Assembly (NCBI GenBank): GCA_003491845.1
Contig: DNBN01000090.1
Location: 22,377-29,595 of the forward strand
Reading direction: 5' to 3'
DNA: 7,219 bases
DNA from: Porticoccaceae bacterium
Lineage (GTDB): Bacteria; Pseudomonadota; Gammaproteobacteria; Pseudomonadales; Porticoccaceae
Notes under the pieces: model-generated
What the model saw: only the letters and a program-made list of their open reading frames with translations
Told to the model about the DNA's origin: nothing
The model's database searches: none
Translations under genes and position numbers: made by a program
Shown: positions 1 to 6,342 of the stretch, piece after piece
Numbering within the stretch: the stretch's first letter is position 1
Layout: every line of letters begins with the position of its first letter

Positions 1-21
1 AAAAATTAAAAATTAAAAATT
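1..21. repeat. Three tandem copies of the 7-bp unit AAAAATT
   Basis: Three perfect head-to-tail copies of AAAAATT fill positions 1-21, just downstream of the stop codon of the small minus-strand gene at 35-319. The array touches the window edge and may be longer. It lies where a next gene on the minus strand would have its leader. It may be a simple AT-rich spacer or a variable-length repeat; the sequence alone cannot decide. No terminator hairpin is visible here. Confidence 0.7.
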
Positions 22-34
22 ATTAAGATGGAAT

Positions 35-319
35 TTAAATTTTAGGCGGGGCTCTTGATAAATAGGAAGAAAATGATGGCGTTAAAATCACGCACACCGT
101 TTTTGACAAACGAGGCGTGTAAGAAGAGAATGCGAGAGACAATTCAGAGACGTGCGAGACTAGGGTATCTTTAAATACATGGCAAGTGTCACACTCTAAT
201 TGAAGAAATCCCTCACCAGTGACCGAGTGTGACAAATCATGGGCTACGTTGTTACCCACGAAGACAACTGCCGTTAGCAGAAGTAGTGCGAAATATTTTT
301 TCAACTTAGCGTTTACCAC
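35..319 (-). CDS. Small exported or membrane-anchored protein with HxxxH and CxxC motifs, paralogue of the protein at 3715-4008
   Basis: A 94-residue protein of unknown function. Residues 1-8 are basic (K5, K7, K8), 9-22 form a hydrophobic helix that could be a signal peptide or anchor, and the rest should lie in the periplasm. Conserved with the second copy in this window are NxAHDLSH (H27, H31), ECDTCHVFK (C43, C46) and a C-terminal SYLSRAPP. The two His and two Cys are candidate metal or redox ligands. Length, single leader helix, His/Cys pairs and an R-x-P-P tail resemble DUF2946-type small proteins often found near metal-related TonB receptors, but that assignment is from memory of the family and is not proven. 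The start is GTG at 319, with only a weak AAGG about ten bases upstream. A good promoter lies at 369-396. The stop is TAA. No terminator follows before the window edge, so a downstream partner, possibly a receptor, may lie to the left. Confidence 0.72.
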   Translation of the reverse strand: MVNAKLKKYFALLLLTAVVFVGNNVAHDLSHSVTGEGFLQLECDTCHVFKDTLVSHVSELSLAFSSYTPRLSKTVCVILTPSFSSYLSRAPPKI

Positions 320-368
320 ATGTGTGACCCTTCGAAAAATGGCTGAATTAAAGCCCTACGAGACGCGG

Positions 369-396
369 ACTATAAGATATTTTTTATAAATGTCAA
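369..396 (-). promoter_or_regulatory. Sigma-70-like promoter for the 94-residue protein gene
   Basis: On the minus strand TTGACA (391-396, perfect -35) is followed after 16 bp by TATAGT (369-374, five of six bases of the -10 consensus). The predicted transcription start is near 361, giving a leader of roughly 40 nt before the GTG at 319. This supports the small gene being a separately expressed unit. A TGATAA-containing stretch just upstream is too weak to call a Fur box. Confidence 0.65.
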
Positions 397-1447
397 ACTC
401 TTATCATAGTTTCGAGTAAATTCATTTTTCTCGCCCCTTTATCGACCGTTAATTAACCTAGAGTATTTTAATTATCCCAATACGGTTCCAAAAAAACTTT
501 TACATGAATACTACAGTCTGCAATTAGCTAAACATTTGTATCTTGATAATATCGCTTTATATCAGCAATTTGGAAGTTTCTCATGCCAACCTATCATCAA
601 GAATTTTTACAGATAAAACACCCGCGCCCACCTAGCTTGCTTTCTTCAATATAGCAAGGAACGTCGGTTGACAAGCGTATACTAACTCAAAATAACGGCC
701 ATTATTCATAACCAGTAGAACTAATTTACACCATACAAATTACCCTGATTGACTGCAAAATAGTGATTAATACCCGACAGACCACCAAATGTACATATAG
801 GTGGACTACATGGTAGTGCTGAGCAACTTTTTTTAACGTTTACATCCCTTTTGTGTCTGACAATGTCTAGCGCAATAATTAGTGCACAATGCAGTGTCGA
901 ATTCTCCTAACAGCAATCCAATGGAAGTTAGGACACTATGGTCAACCATAATTATCACATCATTTTTTATACCAACCAACTCCATAAGGAGTTTTATCAC
1001 AGGTAAAAGTACCATCATGCTTGATCAAATAGCACACATTCTCTGTGATCAAAAAGTATGATATTTCAAAAGCATGAGGAATTGATCAAGGTTATCTCCT
1101 TAGTATGATGGCGCAGAAACCAAGCGCCAACAGATATTCATGAGCAGACCCTGTCTTGGTAAGGAACGATTGGCAGCATAACTTTATTGTGAGGCTCATT
1201 AAGAATAAAAAAACATCTGAGCGCATAAAGCACTCTGCTAAACGATCAACGAGCACCATCATGCATAACTAATTCGAGCAATGGATCAATAAAGTTAATA
1301 CACAACTTATCTGCAGCTACTTGCATTTGGTCCTCGAGCTAATTAACAAACCTAATTTCTCATTAAAACACTCTCTATCCTTTCAATTAGTATGAGGTAA
1401 CACACCACAGCAAAAACAAGAGAAATTTTTATTAGCGTACCCTAGGC
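397..1447. other. About 1.05 kb without a convincing gene
   Basis: AT-rich DNA between the promoter of the left small gene and the terminator of the receptor operon. All six frames are broken by frequent stops. The longest open frame, 833-1018 on the minus strand (61 codons, ending in a Cys-rich stretch), lacks a recognisable family or clear ribosome binding site. A second minus-strand open stretch of 41 codons at about 960-1085 ends TPYGVGWYKK and looks somewhat protein-like, but has no ATG. A further minus-strand frame near 1140-1350 reads as a plausible protein broken by single stop codons. Together these could be remnants of decayed genes, but I cannot identify them. No tRNA, rRNA, CRISPR or insertion-sequence ends were seen. 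Confidence 0.45.
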
Positions 1448-1466
1448 GATTGGATTAACTCCAATC
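1448..1466. repeat. Perfect inverted repeat next to the receptor-operon terminator
   Basis: GATTGGA (1448-1454) and TCCAATC (1460-1466) form a perfect 7-bp stem with a 5-nt TTAAC loop. It sits immediately past the U-tract of the terminator at 1468-1492 on the minus strand, so it would be a second hairpin in any read-through transcript. It has no T-run of its own. Confidence 0.6.
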
Positions 1467-1467
1467 C

Positions 1468-1492
1468 AAAAAAGGAGGGGCAAGCCCCTCCC
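1468..1492 (-). terminator. Rho-independent terminator of the TonB receptor operon
   Basis: A GC-rich perfect stem, GGAGGGG (1474-1480) with CCCCTCC (1485-1491) and a 4-nt loop, is followed on the minus strand by six T (plus-strand A run 1468-1473). It begins 24 bp beyond the receptor stop codon. This is the expected position and orientation for ending the transcript that starts near 4085. Confidence 0.9.
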
Positions 1493-1515
1493 AATTTCAA
1501 GCATTCATGTCAATC

Positions 1516-3666
1516 TTAGAATTCATAATTAACACCTAGGGTGTAAGATATTGGTGAACCTGGGGTAGTCCACCACTTGTGATAGGAACTAAGATAATGC
1601 TTTTCATCAAACAGATTATCAATGTGCATAGACAATTGAGTCTGTTCATTTAGTTTGTAGGAACCAAACACGTTGAATAAGGTGTACTCCGGCAGTCTAT
1701 AGGACGGGTCAATTGTCTCACCGAGACGATCATCAATATAATTTACGCTAAACCCAAGGCTAGCATCAGTTTCGTTAACAGAGAAATCCTTAGTTAACAT
1801 GAAATTTGCACTGTTTTTTGGCACATTCACAAGCGCACTCCCGGCGGGAAGATTCACACCCCAATCAAAGTTGTATAATTCAGTTGAAGTCCCTGCATCT
1901 ACATAAGCATAAGAGAACACTAGGCTTACACTGTCAGACAACTCTCCACTAATGTCGATCTCTAAGCCCTCACTCTCTGCTCCACCTAAGGCGGCACTTT
2001 CCCCCGAATTTATAGGGTCTGCTGTCAAAATATTAGACTTTTCCATTTTAAATAGAGCTATGGTAGTGCTTAGCCGACCGTTAAGGGATGTAATTTTTAC
2101 GCCTAGCTCAGAAGATTTACTCTCCTCAGGATCAAAATTATTGCCATTGACATCCGCCCCACTGTTTGGACGAAAGCCCTCAGCATAACTAGCGTAAAGA
2201 GAAACATGCTCCGATGCTTCATAGGTTAAGCCAAATCTAGGGCTGACCGCAGACCTCTCTGAACTGCTAACCGACGTTGAGAGACGATTGGTTATCTCCT
2301 GTCTAAAATCATCAAAACGTAGACCCAACAGCATTTTCCACTGATCGGACAAATCAATTTGATCTTGAAAGTAAAAACCATAGGCATCCTGTGTCTCCAA
2401 CCTATCGGTATTGACGCCAAGGGTCTGATCTTGAGCTTGACCGTAAATCGGATTATTGAGATCAACATAATACGTCGAGGTCAGCCAGCCATCACGCCAA
2501 CGACTTTGTACCGTATCAAGCTCATAGTCATAAGTATCCATTCCAACAAGAAGATGATGTTCCATAGCGGCGGTGGCAAAAGTTCCTGTCAACTCAACAC
2601 GTGCTGATAGATCGGTTGCATCATAATCTCGCTCACGGCGTTGACGATTTACCAGCTCATTTGGCCCAACCCCATTGGCCATCTGAATATCACCTCGAGT
2701 TAGAATTTGGCGGCCGCCGGAGAGCTCCGTTTCACTCGATAGTCCCTCAAATGAAGACGTGCGATACCCTAAACCTGCCAATAATGTCCAATCACTGTCT
2801 AACTCGTGCTGAAATAGAAATTGATGACCGGTGGCTTTAATTTTTATCGGACCATCGTGGGGCTCTCCGAAAAAAGTACTCACATCAACAATAGTGGGGT
2901 CAAGATCAATAGAGACAATGCCACGATCAAAAGGTGTCTTTTGATCGAGTATTTCTAACTCATAACTTAGGGAGGTTTTATCCGAAAGCAAAAATAACAG
3001 TGACGGAGTTAAATCCAATTTTTCAGTATTTATGGTGTCGCGAAAACTTCCCGCGTCTCTATAGGAACCGTTTATACGGAAAGCAACTGAGTCAGAGATT
3101 TTGTTGGTATAGTCTGTCGCAACACGACGATTATCGTAATTACCCACAGATGCCACAAGAGATCCTTGCTTTTCAAATTGGGGCTTTTTAGTCACTACAT
3201 TGATTGTACCTCCGGGTTCTCCGCGTCCGTACAACGCCGATCCAGGACCTTTCAATACCTCAATAGTTTCTATATTGGAGGCATCTCTGTTTCCGCTGTA
3301 ACCACGACCGCCGCTGAATCCATTAATTAGGTATCCTGATGGTAAATTTTCATCTCCAGCAAATCCACGAATGGCAAAGCTATCCCATAGACCGCCAAAA
3401 CTATTTTGCCTAGAAACACCACCTGCTAAATCTAAGGCATGTTGCAAATCTGTCTTGCCTAGCTTGCTTAATGTCTCACGTGAAATAATCTGTACTTGTT
3501 GAGGTAACGACTCTAATGGCACATCGCCTCTGTAAGGTTGCTTTTGGGCGAATACTATAACCTCTTCAAGCTCTTTCTGGTTGTCCAACGCTTGGGCAGC
3601 GGCTGCACTTGTGTTTAAAAATAAGAGAATTCCCATAAACTGGGTAAGTAAAGAATGCGGGTTCAT
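1516..3666 (-). CDS. TonB-dependent outer-membrane receptor, siderophore-receptor type
   Basis: A 716-residue receptor that should import a ferric siderophore or similar metal chelate across the outer membrane, powered by TonB-ExbB-ExbD. Residues 1-26 are a signal peptide with a likely AQA cleavage site. A TonB-box-like EEVIVFA lies at 34-40. The plug domain (about 50-161) has FAIRGF (96-101), IETIEVLKGPGSALYGRGEP (131-150) and GGTINVVTKKP (151-161), typical of FhuA/FpvA-type siderophore receptors. The remaining residues are alternating beta-barrel strands, including SVSLYASYAEGFRP-like receptor repeats, ending in a strand closed by Phe (NYEF) as needed for BAM assembly. Length is normal and the frame is intact. 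ATG at 3666 is preceded by a full AGGAGG (3671-3676) four bases upstream. It lies 48 bp after the 97-residue protein gene with no promoter visible between, so the two are probably cotranscribed. The substrate cannot be deduced; no clear Fur box was found. Confidence 0.95.
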   Translation of the reverse strand: MNPHSLLTQFMGILLFLNTSAAAAQALDNQKELEEVIVFAQKQPYRGDVPLESLPQQVQIISRETLSKLGKTDLQHALDLAGGVSRQNSFGGLWDSFAIRGFAGDENLPSGYLINGFSGGRGYSGNRDASNIETIEVLKGPGSALYGRGEPGGTINVVTKKPQFEKQGSLVASVGNYDNRRVATDYTNKISDSVAFRINGSYRDAGSFRDTINTEKLDLTPSLLFLLSDKTSLSYELEILDQKTPFDRGIVSIDLDPTIVDVSTFFGEPHDGPIKIKATGHQFLFQHELDSDWTLLAGLGYRTSSFEGLSSETELSGGRQILTRGDIQMANGVGPNELVNRQRRERDYDATDLSARVELTGTFATAAMEHHLLVGMDTYDYELDTVQSRWRDGWLTSTYYVDLNNPIYGQAQDQTLGVNTDRLETQDAYGFYFQDQIDLSDQWKMLLGLRFDDFRQEITNRLSTSVSSSERSAVSPRFGLTYEASEHVSLYASYAEGFRPNSGADVNGNNFDPEESKSSELGVKITSLNGRLSTTIALFKMEKSNILTADPINSGESAALGGAESEGLEIDISGELSDSVSLVFSYAYVDAGTSTELYNFDWGVNLPAGSALVNVPKNSANFMLTKDFSVNETDASLGFSVNYIDDRLGETIDPSYRLPEYTLFNVFGSYKLNEQTQLSMHIDNLFDEKHYLSSYHKWWTTPGSPISYTLGVNYEF

Positions 3667-3714
3667 AAAACCTCCTGAAAAATTTAAATTTAAAACGAAT
3701 TTATTAGATTAAAT

Positions 3715-4008
3715 CTAAATTTGAGAGGGGGGGGCTCGGGATAGATAGTAAGAAAATGCAGGCCAAACAACATTCAGAAGCGGTTTTGAAATTGCCGCAG
3801 CGGAAATCGGCGCTAAAAGTGGAAAATCGGGAACCAAAACAACCGGAGTACCCTTGAAAAGAGTGCAATTATTGCATTCTTCAATCACCGAACTCCCATA
3901 ACTAGCAAGATGAGTCAGTTCATGCGCGGTATTTTGTGTTATAAAAATAGTCGCCAATGCCAGAAAGAACAGTATTAACGAATACTTATTGTGCCATCCT
4001 AACGACAA
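3715..4008 (-). CDS. Small exported or membrane-anchored protein with HxxxH and CxxC motifs, upstream of the TonB receptor
   Basis: A 97-residue protein of unknown function, paralogous to the 94-residue protein at 35-319. A hydrophobic leader helix spans about 9-24, followed by NTAHELTH (H29, H33), EECNNCTLFK (C45, C48) and a C-terminal YYLSRAPP. The His and Cys pairs are candidate metal ligands facing the periplasm. DUF2946-like proteins have a similar plan, but this is only a resemblance. I chose the TTG at 4008 because AAGGAG (4018-4023) lies nine bases upstream and because the resulting length matches the paralogue; the frame is open to a TTG at 4056, which would give 113 residues with a repeated LSLGWH but has no good ribosome binding site. 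The final codons contain a run of eight C (plus-strand G 3727-3734). It is the first gene of a probable two-gene operon with the TonB receptor, suggesting an accessory role in uptake, sensing or metal handling. Confidence 0.75.
   Translation of the reverse strand: MSLGWHNKYSLILFFLALATIFITQNTAHELTHLASYGSSVIEECNNCTLFKGTPVVLVPDFPLLAPISAAAISKPLLNVVWPAFSYYLSRAPPSQI
3727..3734. repeat. Homopolymer of eight G within the 3' end of the 97-residue protein gene
   Basis: An uninterrupted G8 on the plus strand encodes most of the Ala-Pro-Pro of the conserved tail. The paralogue encodes the same residues without a long run, so the homopolymer is not forced by the protein. Gain or loss of one base would keep the body of the protein and replace only the last few residues with a short new tail. 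Confidence 0.85.
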
Positions 4009-4042
4009 TCTGCCACTCTCCTTGTGCCATCCCAACGACAAT
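3989..4042. repeat. Two 21-bp direct repeats, 33-bp period, around the start of the 97-residue protein gene
   Basis: Copies at 3989-4009 and 4022-4042 differ at a single base. On the minus strand each copy runs from ATTGTCGTT to GGATGGCACAA. The downstream edge of the upstream copy (minus strand) supplies the first bases of the AAGGAG ribosome binding site, and the preferred TTG start is inside the other copy. The 33-bp period keeps frame, giving a duplicated LSLGWH if translation begins at 4056. The arrangement looks like a local tandem duplication, or a pair of sites for a DNA- or RNA-binding protein. Confidence 0.85.
4018..4023 (-). promoter_or_regulatory. Ribosome binding site deciding the TTG start at 4008
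   Basis: AAGGAG on the minus strand, nine bases before TTG at 4006-4008. No comparable site precedes the upstream in-frame TTG codons at 4056 or at codon 6 of the longer frame. Confidence 0.6.
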
Positions 4043-4091
4043 GTTCCATGCCCCAAAAATTCAGCGTCAAATGATATCTTTCTTTGCTACG

Positions 4092-4097
4092 ATTATA
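4092..4097 (-). promoter_or_regulatory. Candidate -10 element for the small protein and TonB receptor operon
   Basis: A perfect TATAAT on the minus strand with a predicted start near 4085. The -35 region is poor (TTGTGG at a 19-bp distance), as might be expected of an activated or regulated promoter. It leaves a leader of about 75 nt before the preferred TTG at 4008, spanning part of the 21-bp repeats. No terminator is visible between the photolyase stop and this site, so read-through from the photolyase gene is also possible. Confidence 0.45.
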
Positions 4098-4175
4098 TAT
4101 CTACTCTCAGAAAAAACCACAACTAAGATGTTTGGCATACGCGATTGAAAATCAGGCGGCTACACAACCATCCCG

Positions 4176-5672
4176 CTAAGAGCAGTGTCGTTTTATAAAG
4201 TCTTCAGCGGCGTCAAATATCAATACCCTTCGCTCATCTTTCATGTTTTCCAAGGTTTTTCGCATAAACGAAAGACGAGGATTATTTTTCAGTAATCCCA
4301 GGTTTCGGCTAACAAAACGCCAATAAAGTCCATCAACAGTGTGACACCAATCGCCTTTTTTATAGTCACTCATTTTTAAAATATAATTTGATCCACAAAT
4401 ATACGGTTTAGTAGCAAAAATACCCCCATCAGCAAAGGTACCCATACCAAAAACATTTGGTGTCATAACCCATTCTGAGGAATCCACGTACATCTCCATA
4501 AACCAGCGATACACTTCTTTTGGGTGAACTTCACACAATGTCATGAGATTAGAAATAACCATTAAGCGATTAATATGGTGGGTATATCCATACTGGTTTG
4601 AGAAAGTAATGGCATCATCCAGCGGAGGTATTCCTGTTTCTCCAGAATACCAGCTGGCATTAAGAGATCCAGAAAAATTGAAAAAATTACTCTCCAACTG
4701 ACTCTCGCCATGATGTTGGTAAACACCTCTAATGAACTCACGCCAACCAATAATTTGTCGAAGAAACCCCTCTACAGAGTTAATAGGAACATCCTGTTTT
4801 TCGGTGTAGGCCAGTACCTTGTCGATAATGTCTACAGGTGTAATTAACCCCATATTTAAAGAAGGGCTTAATGCGCTGTGAAACATAAAGGTATCATTTT
4901 GCAAAATCGCATCTTCGTAGATACCAAAATTCTCAAATTTGACAGCCAAAAAGTAATCAATTTGTGCCAAGGCATCGCGGCGATTCAGTGGCATCCAAAC
5001 ATGATTCATTTGCCCAGGATGATTGGCAAATTTTGATTCAATAATAGCTTTTAATGGTGCCACATATTTAGATGTCGCTGATTGATACTGTTTAGGTAGA
5101 GTCAGACCCTTAGGTATTTTCTTTCGATTATCTTCGTCAAATGACCACTTGCCGCCCAAAGGATTTTGTTGGTCGTCCATTAATAACTTTAGCTTTCTAC
5201 GGACCTCTTTATAAAAGTTGCCCATGCGCAGCGTCTTAGATTTACCGTTAAAAGCCAAGAAGTCTTCGCGGTCAAGTAAAAACATAGGTGATGGCAAAAT
5301 AGTCAGGACTACGTTTTGTTGCTCTGCAAAGGCTTTAATTCTTAATTCAAAATCTTTATCTTCAATTTCGAAAAGCGTTAAGTTGGTAATACCATTTGCC
5401 AACATATGGGCTGCTAACTTATCTTCATAGCTATCATCAAACGTTGGGTGCTCTATATCGACATACCCAACATGACAGTTGGCAGCCTTTAACTCGTCAC
5501 GTTTTTCACGCATTGCTGCCAAAAACATTAGTATTTTTAATTTATGGTGCCTCTCGTAGGTACATAAACCTAAGTCCTCTGCCATAAAAATACGGTCGGC
5601 GCCAACATTTACTATGGCCTCTACGGGGAATAATTGATTACCTAAAATAACAAGCAGGGTATTGGTCGACAT
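4176..5672 (-). CDS. Cryptochrome/photolyase family protein, FeS-BCP (PhrB-like) lineage without the cluster ligands
   Basis: A 498-residue flavoprotein of the bacterial (6-4) photolyase / prokaryotic cryptochrome group, expected to bind FAD and repair (6-4) photoproducts in DNA with blue light, or to act as a light sensor. The N-terminal alpha/beta antenna domain starts with LLVILGNQLFP (6-16). The helical FAD domain carries GWREFIRGVYQHHG (309-322), the HHxxR motif HHINR (365-369), SSEWVMTPNVFGMGTFADGG (398-417) and LYWRF (449-453). Agrobacterium PhrB coordinates a 4Fe-4S cluster with Cys350, 438, 441 and 454. Here the first position aligns with Pro350 (TGIPPL), the DYCxxC pair reads DYKKGDW (437 onward) with a shortened loop, and only C443 may correspond to the last ligand. 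A cluster is therefore unlikely. ATG at 5672 lacks a strong ribosome binding site. A candidate promoter and inverted repeat lie just upstream. The stop is TAG. Confidence 0.93.
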   Translation of the reverse strand: MSTNTLLVILGNQLFPVEAIVNVGADRIFMAEDLGLCTYERHHKLKILMFLAAMREKRDELKAANCHVGYVDIEHPTFDDSYEDKLAAHMLANGITNLTLFEIEDKDFELRIKAFAEQQNVVLTILPSPMFLLDREDFLAFNGKSKTLRMGNFYKEVRRKLKLLMDDQQNPLGGKWSFDEDNRKKIPKGLTLPKQYQSATSKYVAPLKAIIESKFANHPGQMNHVWMPLNRRDALAQIDYFLAVKFENFGIYEDAILQNDTFMFHSALSPSLNMGLITPVDIIDKVLAYTEKQDVPINSVEGFLRQIIGWREFIRGVYQHHGESQLESNFFNFSGSLNASWYSGETGIPPLDDAITFSNQYGYTHHINRLMVISNLMTLCEVHPKEVYRWFMEMYVDSSEWVMTPNVFGMGTFADGGIFATKPYICGSNYILKMSDYKKGDWCHTVDGLYWRFVSRNLGLLKNNPRLSFMRKTLENMKDERRVLIFDAAEDFIKRHCS

Positions 5673-5695
5673 AATTACTTTGGTCCGTTGTTTAA

Positions 5696-5723
5696 ATTAT
5701 TTCCCACATGAGTCTGTTAACAA
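5696..5723 (-). promoter_or_regulatory. Candidate promoter of the photolyase gene
   Basis: TTGTTA (5718-5723, four of six -35 bases), 16 bp, then AATAAT (5696-5701, five of six -10 bases) on the minus strand. The predicted start is near 5689, giving a leader of about 16 nt before the ATG at 5672. The -35 hexamer lies inside the inverted repeat at 5714-5735. Confidence 0.4.
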
Positions 5724-5735
5724 AAAGATTAACAG
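5714..5735. promoter_or_regulatory. Inverted repeat over the photolyase -35, possible operator
   Basis: Perfect 7-bp arms CTGTTAA (5714-5720) and TTAACAG (5729-5735) flank an 8-nt spacer. It has CTGT...ACAG ends, but the spacing (14 bp between them) does not fit a LexA box (8 bp). Its overlap with the candidate -35 makes it a plausible site for a repressor or activator of the photolyase. As RNA hairpin it lacks a T-run and is not a terminator. Confidence 0.5.
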
Positions 5736-5797
5736 TTCAAAGAATACTGCTGTTCTAATGGATTAGGATCACCTTGGTAATCAGAAAAAACTATAGC

Positions 5798-6295
5798 TTA
5801 ATTTGACAACAAAAGATGTACACAGAGCATTGTTTTTAGTTGAGGAAGGCATTCTATGTTACCGCAACTTATTTCTTTAAAACCCAACTTAACTAACACT
5901 CTTGCGGACCCATGATTACCTTCTATCGACGACGTATTTATGTGAGTAGTAGACAATTCATCATTGGCGTAACGTATCAGCGAGTCAGCCGCCTCAGTTA
6001 CTAGTCCTCGGTTCCAGTAGGCTCTGGCTAATCAAAAACCTAGCTCGTAGTAACCCTCATCCTTTAAGGCAAGTCCAACGTCCCCAATAAGACGATCATT
6101 AATAAAAATATTGAGATTCAATTCAGATTCACTCACACGCTCAAATCAGCTATCCGCTGCATCCTCCGTATACGGATATGGGAGACGAGCTAACCATTAC
6201 ACCACCGACCAATCATTGAGATGATCGTTTAGGTCTTTTCGGTCTGTAGCGCTAATAGGTTTTCGCACCAGCCTGTCGGTATTACTTTTTACCAT
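5798..6295 (-). pseudogene. GNAT (RimJ/RimL-type) N-acetyltransferase pseudogene with three in-frame stops
   Basis: From ATG at 6295 to TAA at 5798 a single frame of 165 codons reads as a RimJ/RimL-type acetyltransferase, which would transfer acetyl from acetyl-CoA to an amine. It is interrupted by TAA at codon 33 (6197-6199), TGA at codon 50 (6146-6148) and TGA at codon 88 (6032-6034), with no frameshift. Similarity runs on both sides of each stop: WLARLPYPYTEDAADS (34-49), INDRLIGDVGLALKDEG (65-81), ELGF then LARAYWNRGLVTEAADSL (acetyl-CoA loop near R96-G97, about 84-106), and EGNHGSARVLVKLGF (125-139), the usual C-terminal GNAT signature. The two TGA codons stand where the family usually has Trp, but other Trp codons here and in neighbours are TGG, so decay is more likely than recoding. 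It starts 47 bp after the NAD(P)-binding protein gene, suggesting a former operon. Confidence 0.88.
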
Positions 6296-6342
6296 ACCAA
6301 ACTCCGTTTGAGATACACATAGACTGAGCATACTCTGGTATT

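Noticed and set aside
397..420. Fur-box-like TGATAA stretch upstream of the left small gene
   Set aside because: About 10 of 19 positions match the Fur consensus, which is not above what chance allows. The GATATC-centred stretch near 4070-4080 was judged equally weak.
583..654. 23-codon plus-strand open frame starting ATGCCAACC
   Set aside because: Very short, with only a poor ribosome binding site and no conserved features; expected by chance.
816..839. Possible plus-strand terminator: short hairpin followed by seven T
   Set aside because: The stem is about five pairs with a bulge and a three-base loop, and no plus-strand gene precedes it.
833..1018. 61-codon minus-strand open frame ending in a Cys-rich stretch that faintly recalls radical-SAM cysteines
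   Set aside because: The spacing is CX3CX3C, not the radical-SAM CX3CX2C. There is no clear ribosome binding site, no recognisable family, and the surrounding frames are equally broken.
1952..3191. Plus-strand open frames inside the receptor gene
   Set aside because: They are antisense to a well-supported receptor frame, short, and without family features.
5798..6295. TGA read as tryptophan (recoded code) in the acetyltransferase frame
   Set aside because: TGG encodes Trp in the same frame and in neighbouring genes, and a TAA codon also interrupts the frame. A pseudogene is simpler.
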